In this document: piece after piece, positions 22,532 through 33,944 of the stretch | How positions within the stretch are numbered: the stretch's first letter is position 1 | Layout of the letters: each line of letters opens with the position of its first letter | Origin: Filosporella fistucella | Lineage: Eukaryota; Ascomycota; Leotiomycetes; Helotiales | Length of the DNA stretch: 64,000 bases | NCBI GenBank assembly: GCA_030077755.1 | Contig: JAQJZZ010000008.1 | Coordinates: 3,162,001 to 3,226,000 of the forward strand | Direction of reading: 5' to 3' | Position numbers and translations under genes: made by a program | The notes under the pieces: generated by a model | Told to the model about the DNA's origin: nothing | What the model saw: only the letters and a program-made list of their open reading frames with translations | The model's database searches: none

Positions 22532-23655
22532 GCATTCACACCGCAGGAGGTCTGTGATCTTACTCATGGAATAGGGCATATTATTACCGGTATTTACTAC
22601 TCATTCATCTTTATTGCTGTTTGTTAACCAACGTTAGCTTGTGGAACATCCACAATGCCACATTCCTCCATCATAAATTGTGGACCTTAAGTTCTTCGGA
22701 ATAGAGGATCCCATACGTTACCGGGCATCTTCCTATACTGACATTTCCTTTGCGAAGTGGTGCCCCGGCACCAGGCTTTGGTGGCAGATTGGAACAAATT
22801 TGGACCACGCGAACGTTACTATGTTGAGAAGTTATGAGCTCTTCATAGACCAAATCTAAAAGTTCTTGTATTCTAGTAGTCGATGATTTGATGTACTCTT
22901 TTTTTCATGCATTCAAACTTTCGTTGGGCGGCTGTACTTCTTATTAGGGACATAAAGATGGTGAACATGATGAGTCTAGCGGCAGGGTTTATCGTTCTGT
23001 TACACTTTTTTCCTCCAAATCAAGCAGATTTTGATATTACAAGAAATTCAGGCCTAGATATCCTGAATATTCTCCTTCCTTTTATGGATGCAGCGAGAGA
23101 TGTTCGAATAAGCTTCGACGGCCCATCCCGCCCCCTTTTTGCCGAACGTCTCCACTTTTTCTCTTCTCTCCACCGAAACCTCAATCTGGAGTAAACGTTT
23201 TATTTTTCAAGTAACAAACGCTGATCTTCTGAATGACAGGCTTGTGCAATCTCTATAAAAAGGATTTCTGGGACCCTCCGCATATAGTCAAAGAGTAAAA
23301 CTCTGCATTAAAGGTGCTCGGTTAACGGTATTGTATTGTGATACCCGGTGTCCGACACATGTTGGCCGGATACCTGGCAGGGTACCCGAACCATCGTACC
23401 CACACCTTTCTGGGTAACATCGGGTGTGCTAGATATCAAATCGAATCACTTAGCCGGTTTTTAACCTATATCCACCGGTATGCCAGAACCGAACTAAATC
23501 ACAAGACAGTGGCGAGGAGGTTAGTCGTCAGTAACCACTTAGTAGAGAGCATACAACTTGGATTTTGAGATTTGGTATCGACGAGTGATAGCTGGTCGGT
23601 AGAACAATATGGACAAAGGAAGTGATCAACAGGGATATTTGGTAACTCTAATCTA
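22532..23655. other. Intergenic
   Basis: AT-rich DNA with a more GC-rich patch at about 23335-23500. That patch repeats related strings such as GGTACCCG, GATACCCGG and GGATACCTGG. No gene is supported; frames at 22907-23194 and 23338-23568 have no recognisable content. Confidence 0.45.
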
Positions 23656-24955
23656 TCATTCCGAGACCTTTAGCTTTTGCAATGTTTCTTCTGTACTTGG
23701 ACCAAGAGTAACCTTCTCCTTATCTGGACCTTCAACTGAACCGTCTGGTTGAGCAACAACACCCTTCTTGGCAGCAGCGGCAGCTGCAGCTGCAGCTCTT
23801 TTCGCGGGATCACCCTTGTCCTTAACTTTCTTGACTTTGACTGCTGCTTTTTCGGGCGGGTAAGCTTGTAATGCGATTGCTTGCCAATCTGGTGAAGCGT
23901 TGTATTCCGCAACGATTGGCTTTAGCAACTCATTGAGATGATGTGTGAGGGCAGCCTTTAGGAGTTGAGGGGTGAGCTGGCATAAGTCAGTATTGGTCTT
24001 TATGTTCATGAGGGAGAAATACAATATCTGCTGCATAGTCTTCCTTGAGCTTCGCCACAGAAGTATAGACAAGAGGCTCCGCATCTCTTCTTTGAACAGT
24101 AAATGATTGCTCGCGATCAACTTTCAGTGCAATGGCTCTGAAAATGACATGCTCAACGAACGCAATAACACCGTTGCCCTCGACCTCCTTAGGAACACAC
24201 TTTGCTTTCTTCAGCTTCTTCTCTACAACCGCAGCATCGTCCAAGACATCGATCTTCGAATCTGGGTCGCTGGCACTCATCTTAGCAGCCTCTCCTAACC
24301 CTGGAACCATCGAATTCATCAAATGGGCTCTGATCTTGTAGCCAATCTTTGGCAGATTCTCCATAGCAAATGTGAAGATTTTGCGCTGATCGACTCCCCC
24401 AAATTGTGCATCAACATCCAGGTATTGTTCGTCCAAAGCCTGCATCAGGGGGTATATCAATCCTCCAAGTGTGGGGTCGTCCGTCTGCTTCACAACTTCC
24501 GCTCCAGCCTTTTGTGCAACATTGATCCTGGTGATTCCCTCCAACTTAAATCTGTCCATAGTGTAGTCTTTATTTAATTGGTAAGAGCTCCCGAGGACAA
24601 ACTCCAGCCGGGAGAGATCGACACCGACAGCCTTCAATACCGCCTTTATCACAAATTCGTAGTATTTCGCGCGGTACTCAACGAGTTCGATGGGAGCCTT
24701 CATATTGTCGAGGTAGCCATGGATATCTGCAAGCAGAATCTTGACGTGGCATCCTGCAGTGAGGAGCTCTGCGATCTTCATACATGGCACAAAGTAACCA
24801 CAGTGCGGCCTCCCCGTTGTAGCTGTTCCCCAGTAGACTTTTAGAGGGCGTTGCTCCTTTAGGATGACATTGTCGATGATTTCAGGATTGAGAACCTCTG
24901 CGAGATTAGCCTTTATCAGGGCAATTGACTCCTCGGGACTCAGTTTCGTGGTCAT
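23656..24955 (-). CDS. TYS1: Tyrosyl-tRNA synthetase, cytosolic
   Basis: Two exons on the minus strand, 24955-24023 and 23976-23656, separated by a 46-nt intron (GTATTT...CCAG); the product is 417 residues. The class I catalytic core shows the HIGH-equivalent in GRPHCGYFVP near residue 50 and the KMSAS loop near residues 224-228, plus the tyrosine-binding region around YYEFVIKAVL and QFGGVDQRKIF. The C-terminal exon supplies the anticodon-binding end (LTPQLLKAALTHHLNELLKP) and a Lys/Ala-rich low-complexity tail with an alanine run. The enzyme charges cytosolic tRNA-Tyr. The start at 24955 is the ATG preceding the conserved MTTKLSPEES; the longer frame upstream (to 25000) does not begin with a conserved stretch. 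The promoter contains a hairpin element and a CACGTGAC E-box near 25045. Confidence 0.95.
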
Positions 24956-25093
24956 TTTGTGGTGGTATTGGAAAGCGAGGATGATGTCGTGTTGACTCAC
25001 AAGATATTTGGCAGCTTTTTGTGGGTTGGAGGGGTAATAATATCACGTGACTGGTGGCTTATCTTATCGGTTGGAAAATTTGCCTGATGTACA

Positions 25094-25230
25094 GTACAGT
25101 ACAGGTACGGTGCAACAACAAGTCTGCATCACCCTTATTTTAAGTCTAACTTGGAAAGGTCAAGCGGTTACCATTTCAGGTTAGACTCAAAGGGGGTGAT
25201 GCAGACTTGTTGCACCGTATTGTACTGTAC
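25094..25230. mobile_element. MITE-like foldback element
   Basis: Two arms of about 55-65 bases are inverted copies. The left arm reads GTACAGTACAGGTACGGTGC, then AACAACAAGTCTGCATCACCC and onward to 25160. The right arm, read as reverse complement from 25230, gives GTACAGTACAATACGGTGCA, then ACAAGTCTGCATCACCC and TCTAACCTGAAATGGT. The two arms differ by a few substitutions and short indels and almost meet, so the whole element of about 137 bases can fold into one hairpin. There is no coding capacity. Clear target-site duplications were not found, partly because the left end is extended by more GTACA copies. It lies about 140 bases before the tyrosyl-tRNA synthetase ATG and could affect that promoter. 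Confidence 0.7.
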
Positions 25231-26093
25231 GTCGAGCCATTCTGCTTCACGGTACTCGTCGGCTTCAATTATTTGAACTAGGTTCAACATCAATTCCAAT
25301 CTTTACGAGCATTCTCGTGCATCTTGATGATCCAATTCTGCGATAATAACACTGCTATTTGCAAACAAAATCTACAGTCAGATTCTGAAACCAACAATCC
25401 GGATGAGCCACGAGGAGAGCCTGATGCTGATCAAGTGATACTATAGTCGTGGTGGCGAAGCATCATTCAACCTTAATGCCATTCTATGCGTGCTCACGAT
25501 TCTTCTCGCCCGTTTCTGCTTTATCTTGGAAGAGCTACTCCGAACTGACAACATTCATATCAGAGCAATGTCATTAGTTTTTTCCGTCTGTGATTGCATG
25601 ATTTATATGTTACCTCTCCAACTGTCACACACGGCCACTCGGAGTTGCCAGAAGGCTGGCGAAGAGAATCATGAGGTAACCACGAGTTCGAGGTGTCTGC
25701 ACAAGATCTTGCGGAGATTTCGTTAGGAAGCAGAGTTATCTCGATGGGAAATCTTCAAAGCGATCTTGAAATTAAATCAAAAACCGTTGTAAAGCCCGGC
25801 GAGTGTGGGGACATTCTTGGAGGCATCGGAAGACTTCTTGAACTTACGAGGAAGTAAACGACACAGGGGATTTGTCCACTTTCGATCCCTAGACAAGATG
25901 GTGAACAGCTTGATCTAGACATCTAAAAGCCAGAGAGCGCTTAGATTTATTACACAGCGGTATTAATGAAATGGAAAATACTAAAGCAGCAGCAACAAAG
26001 AACACCCCTCGAAATGAGGCCGGATAATAGAGCTGGGTTTCACCGCGGTGATCGGAACTGGTTCCTGGATACAATGTTTTGAAATTTTGCAAT
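25231..26093. other. Intergenic
   Basis: No supported gene. A plus-strand frame at 25490-25726 and minus-strand frames at 25889-26190 lack recognisable sequence. The last part is the 3' region of the ABM-like gene. Confidence 0.5.
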
Positions 26094-26723
26094 TTAATCC
26101 AATATTTTGCTGATGCAAAGGCTCAATTTCAGCTTCTGTTCCACTTTCGGCGCCTCTGATGCACTCGCCCAACTTAATGCATCTGTCCACCCGGTCAAAT
26201 TCGCATACGTTCTCTCTAGCTCCACGTCTTGACCTAAACCCTTTTTCAATCTCAAAATATCATTCCATACGTCCCAACCTCCCACATATCCTGTTACGCC
26301 ACTTTCAACCGCAAGCGTCTGCACAGATCTCGCTATTTGACCTTCAAAAATGTCGTGCCCCACTCCAGTTGGGACAGAGAATAATTCCAGTCCTACGAAT
26401 TGCGCATAGAGGGGAAGTACTTCGATATCCAAGCCAATTTGGATAATTCCTTTACTTTCGACCAATTCCGTCACAGCCTTCATATGGCCCTCGAGATATT
26501 TTGCATCTGCGGCCTCAGAGCTTTCCTGGCTTGGGTACCCGGAAATAAAAACGAGATTGTTTGGATCTGAAGTATCTTGCCAAACAGAATGTCCCGCTGA
26601 GCTTCTACCTGATTGGTTGTTGCAGAAATCAAGGAGGTTGCGCCATGTCGACTGGAATTGAGGGGAGTTGACCTCGACACCGGGTTTCAGCTGGATCAGC
26701 CAGAACTTTGTCATAGGCGACAT
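26094..26723 (-). CDS. ABM-like dimeric alpha/beta-barrel protein
   Basis: Single-exon frame of 209 residues starting at an ATG. It looks like a tandem of two ferredoxin-like half-barrels of the antibiotic-biosynthesis-monooxygenase/EthD-like superfamily found in many fungi. The first half runs from FWLIQLKPGVEVNSPQF to about residue 105, with the VFISGYPSQESSEAA and HMKAVTELVESKG segments. The second half starts around ELFSVPTGVG and includes VTGYVGGWDVWND. There is no signal peptide or membrane span. Some members handle small oxidised metabolites, but most fungal ones are uncharacterised. The assignment is by fold-like pattern, not by a catalytic motif. No obvious partner gene lies adjacent. 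Confidence 0.6.
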   Translation of the reverse strand: MSPMTKFWLIQLKPGVEVNSPQFQSTWRNLLDFCNNQSGRSSAGHSVWQDTSDPNNLVFISGYPSQESSEAADAKYLEGHMKAVTELVESKGIIQIGLDIEVLPLYAQFVGLELFSVPTGVGHDIFEGQIARSVQTLAVESGVTGYVGGWDVWNDILRLKKGLGQDVELERTYANLTGWTDALSWASASEAPKVEQKLKLSLCISKILD

Positions 26724-27343
26724 GGTAGTGATCAGGATATATATATTTCCACGACGCGAAATTCAAAAACTGTAAGCTCAGTGACTACTCGAAAAGGAAA
26801 AAGAGATGGGACGGATAAACTGTTGATATATTGTGCTCGGATGGTATGACGAGCATCGAGTTTGAGATTGCCTTTAGCTTCTCTTACGTCAGACCCCAAT
26901 CTAAAACCCGGACCCGGATCCATCATCGACATGTCTAAAAGGAATTCCGTCGTTTGCTCAATTATTTCCACTGCCTGATCAGTTCTGGGAGACCTCAAGT
27001 GGCCGCTATCAAAATCTGCAAAATATACAAAATATGTTGTTCTAGGCGACCAAGATGGTCCAAGTATCAATTGATCTACATTTCCTCCGCTCCAGCGACG
27101 CGATGATGGCTTATCTTCCTGATTTGTAATTGAATCATGCTTTCGAGCGACGATTCCTTGCCTCTTCTGGGCGCCTTTGATTCAGCCTTATCTCAATCAG
27201 ATACCAATAGAACGGCGAGACTCAACAGGATATTGCTTCTGGGCCCAATGCTATTTTCTTTGAATACAGTTCAACATGATATATAATGCCCATCCACATC
27301 ATCATTCAAGTTTCCTGCAAATCTAGCAGGTCAATTGATCGAA
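26724..27343. other. Intergenic
   Basis: Upstream DNA of the ABM-like gene and of the broken secreted-protein gene. A minus-strand open frame at 26732-27070 reads partly like protein but has no upstream ATG and no identifiable family. Confidence 0.45.
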
Positions 27344-28600
27344 ATGAAATTGCAAACTTTATTCAATATTTCATTTTCGCTCGCGTCATTCATATTCTCC
27401 GTCAGAGCTATTCCTACAGCCCCAGCAACTCCCAAGGTTTGCCAGCCAAAGGTCGTATACGTTACTGCAAGCCAGAGTGTAGTTTATGTGACCGTAAAAT
27501 CAAAGCGCAATCTACGTTACAACAAATACGAGCGTGATAGTCATCACTTCAACGGTAAATGATTGTCTTTCAGGTCTCGAAGGCTCTAAAGTACAGATGC
27601 ATTCCGGTTTGGTGGAGTTAGAACTCAACTCTCTCACAACGTATTTAATAAAGGTTAAAGATACGATGTTTTCTTTTACGGCAGTCTTAGCGTTATTGGG
27701 AAGTTTACCGCTAGCAGATCCTTTTCTTAGCTTTTCAGGTTCTCGAAGCATCGGCATGTCCTTATCATTATCTATCACAGACATCACGTTTCCGCAAGGC
27801 ACGATGATTACAACAATCTCAGAATTTATTTCAATAGCTACGATCACGTTGACAACTTCTATCGATTCTTCAACTATGGCCGCGCCCTGTGATGCCACGA
27901 CCGTGTTTGCTGTCGCAACTAGTGCACCTACTACAATTACATCTACAGCTACAACAACATCTACAGTTGTACGGAAGCTTATGGATATCCAACCCACTGC
28001 TACATTGTACATTCTGTTCCTATTTTCAATGGAGATTTTAAGCAGGACCCTGGTCCTGCGGTCAGTGATGGGTGGAAATATTTTGGGAATGTGACTCTCC
28101 AAAATGGCGCTGGGGAGAGACATACACTTCCGATTGATTGGACTTTGGGTACACTAGAGAACCCCTGATTCAAATGATCACGATAGGATCTGGCTCCCCT
28201 TACCTACGTCTACGTGTATTCATTGCTTACATCTTGACAATAGGCAAAAATTTCCTATCCGACAAAGTATACATCTGAAACGGGCTACTCTGAATGCAGA
28301 CATGCTCAGATACAGTCTGCTACCTTCAGCTGTCCCACAGTATATAACCTTGCATTCTCTATACGCTTAGATTCTACTCAAAACAACATAATTGGCTGTA
28401 CCTTCTGGTTCATAACGCCCACACCACCGATCATACCTGTTCAACTCTCGGACTCAGTGACACTGACTATCGAAGGGCAGGACATGGATTTTGAGAGCAT
28501 TAGCGGTCATGCGAATGATTACTTTGTATTTCAAGTAAGAACCTGCGATGTTGATCCGATCATTTACCTTGATGACTTTAATTTCACTGAACCGGTTTGA
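27344..28600 (+). pseudogene. Broken gene for a Ser/Thr-rich secreted protein
   Basis: The ATG at 27344 opens a good signal peptide (MKLQTLFNISFSLASFIFS) followed by a short mature start with VVYVTASQSVVYVT. From about 27490 the continuation as Thr/Ser-rich stalk lies in another frame (for example the APCDATTVFAVATSAPTTI stretch near 27880-27945). From about 28005 the C-terminal domain lies in yet another frame, with FNGDFKQDPGPAVSDGWKYF near 28020-28080. A one-base shift is then needed near 28165, and a likely intron (GTATTC...AATAG, about 28218-28243) leads to the end VDPIIYLDDFNFTEP at about 28558-28602. Such an order of signal, Ser/Thr-rich linker and beta-sandwich module is common for fungal cell-wall or lectin-like proteins. 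The disruptions imply a pseudogene unless base-calling errors explain them. Confidence 0.5.
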
Positions 28601-28604
28601 ATGT

Positions 28605-29514
28605 CTCAGAGAAGGATCACACGGCCGGCGTGGTCGGTCGTTCAGAACGATGATCATGCTAGTAATAGCGTGCATTGCGTGGATCGATGTGATCCTGTAA
28701 TTCCACATAGAAAGGATGTCTTGATGATGAGGTCGTCTGGTTCGTTTGTCATATTACCATCATTGAACTTATTTGTACGTGGAAATTATGGAAAACCTTG
28801 TTCGTCTTCCGATTCGTCCCAACTGCTGTTGAAGTCTTTGCTCCACGGACTCTGCGATTAAAGTAGCATACCATTATACCATTTCACTCAGCCCTCTCCT
28901 CCTTCCTTGTTTCGAAAATTCTCCTGTGATTGAGAATTTATGAACACTTCATCTGTTCGAAAACGTGGTGTTCTCCGTTCTTTCTCGTTTTCAAGCTGCT
29001 CATATAAATAACCCTGATCTCGAGCCAACATGCCAGTCCACATCAAATCCAAGAAACGGCCCCCTCCTACTTCAGCATAGAAATTTGCAAATCTCAGATA
29101 ATCACATGCAATCACCTTGCGGAGTGGTCGAGTACGTAAATGATCGCGGTCCATCGCATCACTTTGTGGCGGGGTCGCAATTATTATTGGGGATATATCC
29201 GCAAATTTATGTATATCCGCACCGCCCTGTCGCCTTGGACGGCTTGGGTACACGCACCCGTACAGCTAAATCACTGAGTCACAAGCTACAACATGCGGAT
29301 ATAATCGTCCGGGAATCAGTACACGTTGGCTATTTTCACGGGGCCAATTTACTGACGAGGTATTTAACATTTCTACCCGTCTTGGCTGTCCTTTCCTGCA
29401 AGCCTTTCTCTCGCGTCTCCTCGAAGGTGTACCTTTTATTAGAATCTCGATTCAGCTTCATCTTGACATTCGAAGAAAGAATATTCAACGGGTTAATTGG
29501 TCATTAAAGATAGC
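28605..29514. other. Intergenic with one possible minus-strand exon
   Basis: The minus-strand frame 28888-29154 (ATG start, 88 codons) reads like a soluble protein, with a FANFYAEVGGGRFLDLMW stretch and a charged tail. No family, splice partner or neighbour supports it. Otherwise nothing was seen. Confidence 0.35.
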
Positions 29515-31451
29515 ATGTCTACAGAGCAAGTCTTCACCTCTGAGGCCCGAGAGACTTCTCTAGCACCTCCAGCAGGGTTGGAAGTAGCACCTAATTCTGC
29601 AATTGACGAAGCATACGCACTTTTGGACAAGCTGCTTGAAGATTTTGGTGCTTCCCGAGCGAATGGGAAAAGCACAGGCACGTTTTCATCGCTATCCATC
29701 TCTCCTTCGGCCCTATTAATATTGCCTCAAGCATCTTGACATATTTTGAAAACGACATTCTAACTGAAGTTGCACAGTCAAACTCATGAACCCCGTCTCA
29801 CCATCTCCATCTAAAATCAACCTGTCTCTCGTGGGCGCCATTCCCTCAACCGCATGTGCTCTCCTCGCCTCCCAAATCTACGAAGCCCGTGGTGGAGCCA
29901 GGCAAAACATCACCACGGATCTCAGCCGCGGAGCATGTTACATCGATCCGGATGAAGGCATGACACCTTCTCTCAACGGCCAAGAAATTCCTGTTGATGT
30001 TGTAATTGGGAATCCATTTCTCAGAAATATTTTTGAGACGAAGGATGGGAGGTTCGTGGTTCTGAGTGCAGTATATGTTGATTTAGTGTATAAGTGGTTG
30101 GCTTTCTTGGGATGTTCGCCTGAGGAGAGCGATGTGAGGAACAAAGTAAAGGCATGGGATTCTGACAGTAAGTTTCCTCTTGACGATTTTGACAGACAGG
30201 ACAAGAAGATGAACGATAGAGGTTTAGCGCTAATTTAAATAGGGCTTATCACCGCAGCTGCCACCGCGGGTCTCCCGGCAGCTCTCGTTCACAGTGAAGA
30301 GGAATGGGCCGCTACTACGCAAGGTACCTACCTTAGTTCTGCACCCATCGTTCCAGTCATCAAGCTCAATTCTACCCCTCCCATCTCCTGGCTCTCTCCA
30401 CTAAGATCCTCAAACAAAATTTCTCCTACCCGCCCTCTCGAAGGCCTCAAAGTCCTCTGCGCAACCCACGCCATCGCCGGCCCAAGTTCAGGCCGTACCC
30501 TTGCAGAACACGGTGCCTCAGTCTTACAAATAATGTTCACACATGGTTTCGAACACGCATTCGTATACAGCAGTGCTAATCTAGGCTGTGCATCCGCCCG
30601 CCTCAATTTCCATAAGCCTGCCGATGTGACGAGAATGTGGGAGCTGATCCGCGAGGCTGATGTCTGGGTAGACAGTTATCGTGATGGTGCGCTTGCTAAA
30701 TTTGGCTTCACAGACGAGAAGATGGTTGAGGCGAATAAGAGCTTGATTATTTCTCATGTGAGATGCTTTGGGTATGGGAGTCCGTGGGGAGATAGAGCGG
30801 GCTTTGATATGCAGGGTTCGGCGGCTTCGGGGATGATGTCGTTTTGTGGCGATGGACCATTGAAGCCTAAGTGGCCGCAAGCAAGTGTATGTCTTCACTG
30901 TTTGCTTTTGCTTGATGAAGGTCTTCATACCTTATTGATGCTGCAAGGTTTTTTTCGGTTATTAACGCTGACGTACGGTCTAGGTAATCAACGACTACAC
31001 AACCGGTTTTCTCGGCGCTCTCGCTATCTTGAGTACTCTACAACGCCGCTCCAAAGAAGGGGGTGCCTATGTCCTTGCACCTTCCCTTGTGGGTACAGCA
31101 ATGGCTATTCTCAAATACTTCAAAACAACCCAAGCATCAACAACACACACACCAGAGACCCATTCACCACCATTCCATATCTCCCGACAAACACCCCTAG
31201 GATACTTACACACCTGGGCACCACTGCCACAGCTTTCTCTCACTCCCGCACGATACGAGCCGCTCCTCCTCGTGCCAATTGGGAGTTCACCGCCGTGCTT
31301 TCCAGGACTGGAGGATGGGTATGATGTTACAAAGGTGGAGCCAAAGCTGAAGAAAGATCTGGAGAAAGATGTTGCTGCGCCTGCTCTGAAGAAGCTGAGG
31401 CAGTTGAAGGATATGAGGGAGGAGTTGGAAGGGTCTAAGTCGAGATTGTAA
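29515..31451 (+). pseudogene. CoA-transferase family III (CaiB/BaiF-like) gene, N-terminus frameshifted
   Basis: The intact part runs from the ATG at 29786: exons 29786-30167, 30243-30886 and 30984-31451, with introns of 75 and 97 nt (GTAAGT and GTATGT donors), giving 497 residues. Family marks are GLKVLCATHAIAGPSSGRTL, ADVWVDSYRDGALAKFGF and RAGFDMQGSAASGMMSF; the Asp in GFDMQ is in the place of the catalytic Asp. Enzymes of this family move CoA between carboxylic acids. Upstream, the ATG at 29515 opens about 60 codons of plausible N-terminus. The expected continuation (GPINIASSILTYFENDILTE, 29708-29767) is one frame away and ends in TGA just before 29786. No GT donor lies between, so splicing cannot repair it. 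Either the first part is lost by frameshift, or a shorter protein starts at 29786. A regulator and a transporter gene follow. Confidence 0.65.
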
Positions 31452-31626
31452 TGTGCTGCTAAGCGAGCCCCTTTTTGGGAAAGGCGAAACTGGCAGGACC
31501 GGGAATGCTTCAGAAGAATCCGAAACGCAGAGATGTCTTGGGCACATATATTGTCAAGGATCTGTGGGGTTCTGAGAGATTGAGCACGTTTGTAGTATTG
31601 TTCGAATTTCAGAAGCTGATATGCTA

Positions 31627-33944
31627 CTATTGTGTCATCGTGAAGCCATTCGCACAATCAGACGGGAGAAATCCGGAAGTAAGACTGCCGTCAAACTCCC
31701 ACCCATCAGGCATCAGCCACAGTGGATTTAGCAATCCGAAATCAACTTGTAGCATATCTGAATTCTGGAATAACTCTGGTGCTAGTGCAGGGGAAGCAGG
31801 TGTGTCACTGGGAGCACCATGTCCTTCAATAGCCAAGCTAGAATGATCAGATACCTCCATACTGTCGACTAGATGATCCGAATCAATCTCCAAGCCTTGA
31901 AACTCGATATTAGTCTTATTCCAGCAGATTCAAGGTCGCATTCAATACCTACCACTAACCTTCATCAATCGTTCCAACAACCGTAACATATCGCTCGCGG
32001 CCGGATCCCAACGCTGTCTAAACCCACGCAACAAACGTACTGCAACATTCAAATCTCTCTGGCCTTCTTCTTTTGTTATCTCTTCTCTCCACAAAGCTAA
32101 CAGCAGAATGCAGCTGCACGAGACGAGACGCATCGCCTGACGCCACGTCGGGGGTATGGGGCGACGTTTTGGCATCGGTGGAAGAATCTTTTCGTAGCAA
32201 GAAAGAATCATTTGGGAGGCGCGAAGGCAGATACTCGTTGACTCCATGGAGCGGGGTCCGGAGAGAAAGGGCGAGCGGATTACGATGCGGGCCCTGGAAG
32301 CTTAAGTGTCAGCTGAGCAGGGTGTGGGCTTATATCAAGTGACATAGATCCATCATATAATCTCTATAAGGATAAGATGAAGGAGAAAATTTAGACATTT
32401 ACCAGCAGATGTGTATCCGGGATAGAGTCTCGTTGATAGCAATTGCTCTATCGACCGCAGCACACGCAGGTTCCGAAACCGTCGCTTCCATGGCTGCTGA
32501 CATCTTCGCTTCTACTCTCACAAGCAATGCTTCATCGATCTGGTGTAGGGAAAGTTCATCCGAGATATCTTTCTGTAGTAGTAAGAGTCGGATGAATCGC
32601 CTCACGCCTGGCTCCTCAATAAGTAGAACATCTAGTATGGAATGTTTGACTTCATTTAATGGAATCATGGGTTTGGATGTTCTATGGGTTGTTGATGTGT
32701 ATCTATAACACCAATTCAGTCAGTCATTGAAGCTTTTCCTGTGGGTTTGCATTGTAAGGTTGGACCTCTATTGAGTCAAACTCACTGGTCTGCAAACAGA
32801 ATCGACAAGTAAAGCCAACAAAGATGCCTATCACCGCCAGGCTCGCAAGCTTGCTCAAGGTTCATTTCTCTCACTAACAGAGCTGCTTGTCCAAGAGTAG
32901 CTTTTGATTGATTTGTAGTTTTGTTACCGACAGCATATATATGTTGCAGAAACAATGCAGCTACAAGAGAGCTACTCGCTGGCCCAGTGAAGGCATTGAC
33001 AGCATTGGTCGACTGATCGAATAGCCATTCTGGAACACATCTGCACAGTGGCTTGGCAGCTGTCAACAGTGCTAGAATTGCAAATAGAGCAGCTGAAGTA
33101 TCTGCTGCAATGCTCGACATTTCAACAGTATCTTGCGTCTCGAAGGAGAAGACGGGCTTTGTATGATAGAATTTATGAATGAGTTCCAAGACCATATCCT
33201 TGTCGAGTATACAACTCAAAATGAAGTCTCTATTGAAGAATTCTTCCAGCAAGTTTGTAAGCTCGGTCTTGGTAAATGTCTGAGAGGCACAATTTTGGGC
33301 ACTGGTACCACTTCCGCAGGAAGCAGGAAACCTAGCTGTCACGGGACAAGGTTCGCTGAAGTTGAGCGAGATATCGAGCCCTTAATGAGTTAGATACTTT
33401 TTGAAAATTACTTTGTCATCAACAGGAGTCTTGGAAGAGAAGGTTGTGACCTCGTGTACCCAGCTTTCACATACCATGTTTGATTTGAGCTGTATGAATC
33501 ACCAAATCTGACAATGCTTCGGGAATATGACTATACGATGTGAAAGCCGTGACTTTCTTCTGCTTGTTTCTTCTACTGTTTCCCACTGTGGGAGGTGCAT
33601 CAACCGCTCTAGTTTCATCTGGTGCATGGGATGAAATGGAGGACAACGATTGTGGGGTGCGGGCTACGCGTGTGCGTGAAGGCCTGATGCAAACTTAGTT
33701 GAAGCATGGAATTGGTGTTTTATTTTTGTATATCCGCCTCCGCATTCAACCTTGACATGAGATAACCGAAGATATACCAAGAGTAGAGAGAAGGCAGCAC
33801 ATACCTCGCTTTTTCTCGTGACTGGCAAGGAGCTTTTGCCTTGGTACATCGGGCGCAAGGGAATGGAGGTTGACATGCTCTACGAAGAGAACGGCAGCGG
33901 TCGCATGCTATTGGTATCCGTCGATTCTTTATATTCATGATCAT
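31627..33944 (-). CDS. Zn2Cys6 fungal transcription factor
   Basis: Six exons on the minus strand: 33944-33805, 33683-33471, 33355-32786, 32702-32403, 32293-31960 and 31914-31627, with all phases matching; 614 residues. Residues 14-41 form the binuclear zinc cluster: CDRCRSLRRAC, five residues, then CARCTKAKAPC (C-x2-C-x6-C-x5-C-x2-C-x6-C). The middle is the fungal-specific regulatory region, helical and Leu-rich, and the C-terminus is acidic with a PDGW/FDGSL activation-type stretch. The exon 2 donor is the least certain: the GTGAAA at 33470 keeps phase, while a better-looking GTATGT five bases earlier would not. It sits between the CoA-transferase gene and a divergent MFS transporter gene about 620 bases away, so control of these neighbours is a reasonable inference. 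Confidence 0.82.

Noticed and set aside
22907..23194. 95-codon plus-strand frame with a hydrophobic stretch
   Set aside because: No signal-peptide architecture beyond one hydrophobic run, no homology I can name, and no splice structure.
26732..27070. 112-codon minus-strand frame
   Set aside because: Opens with TTG and has no upstream ATG; no recognisable family.
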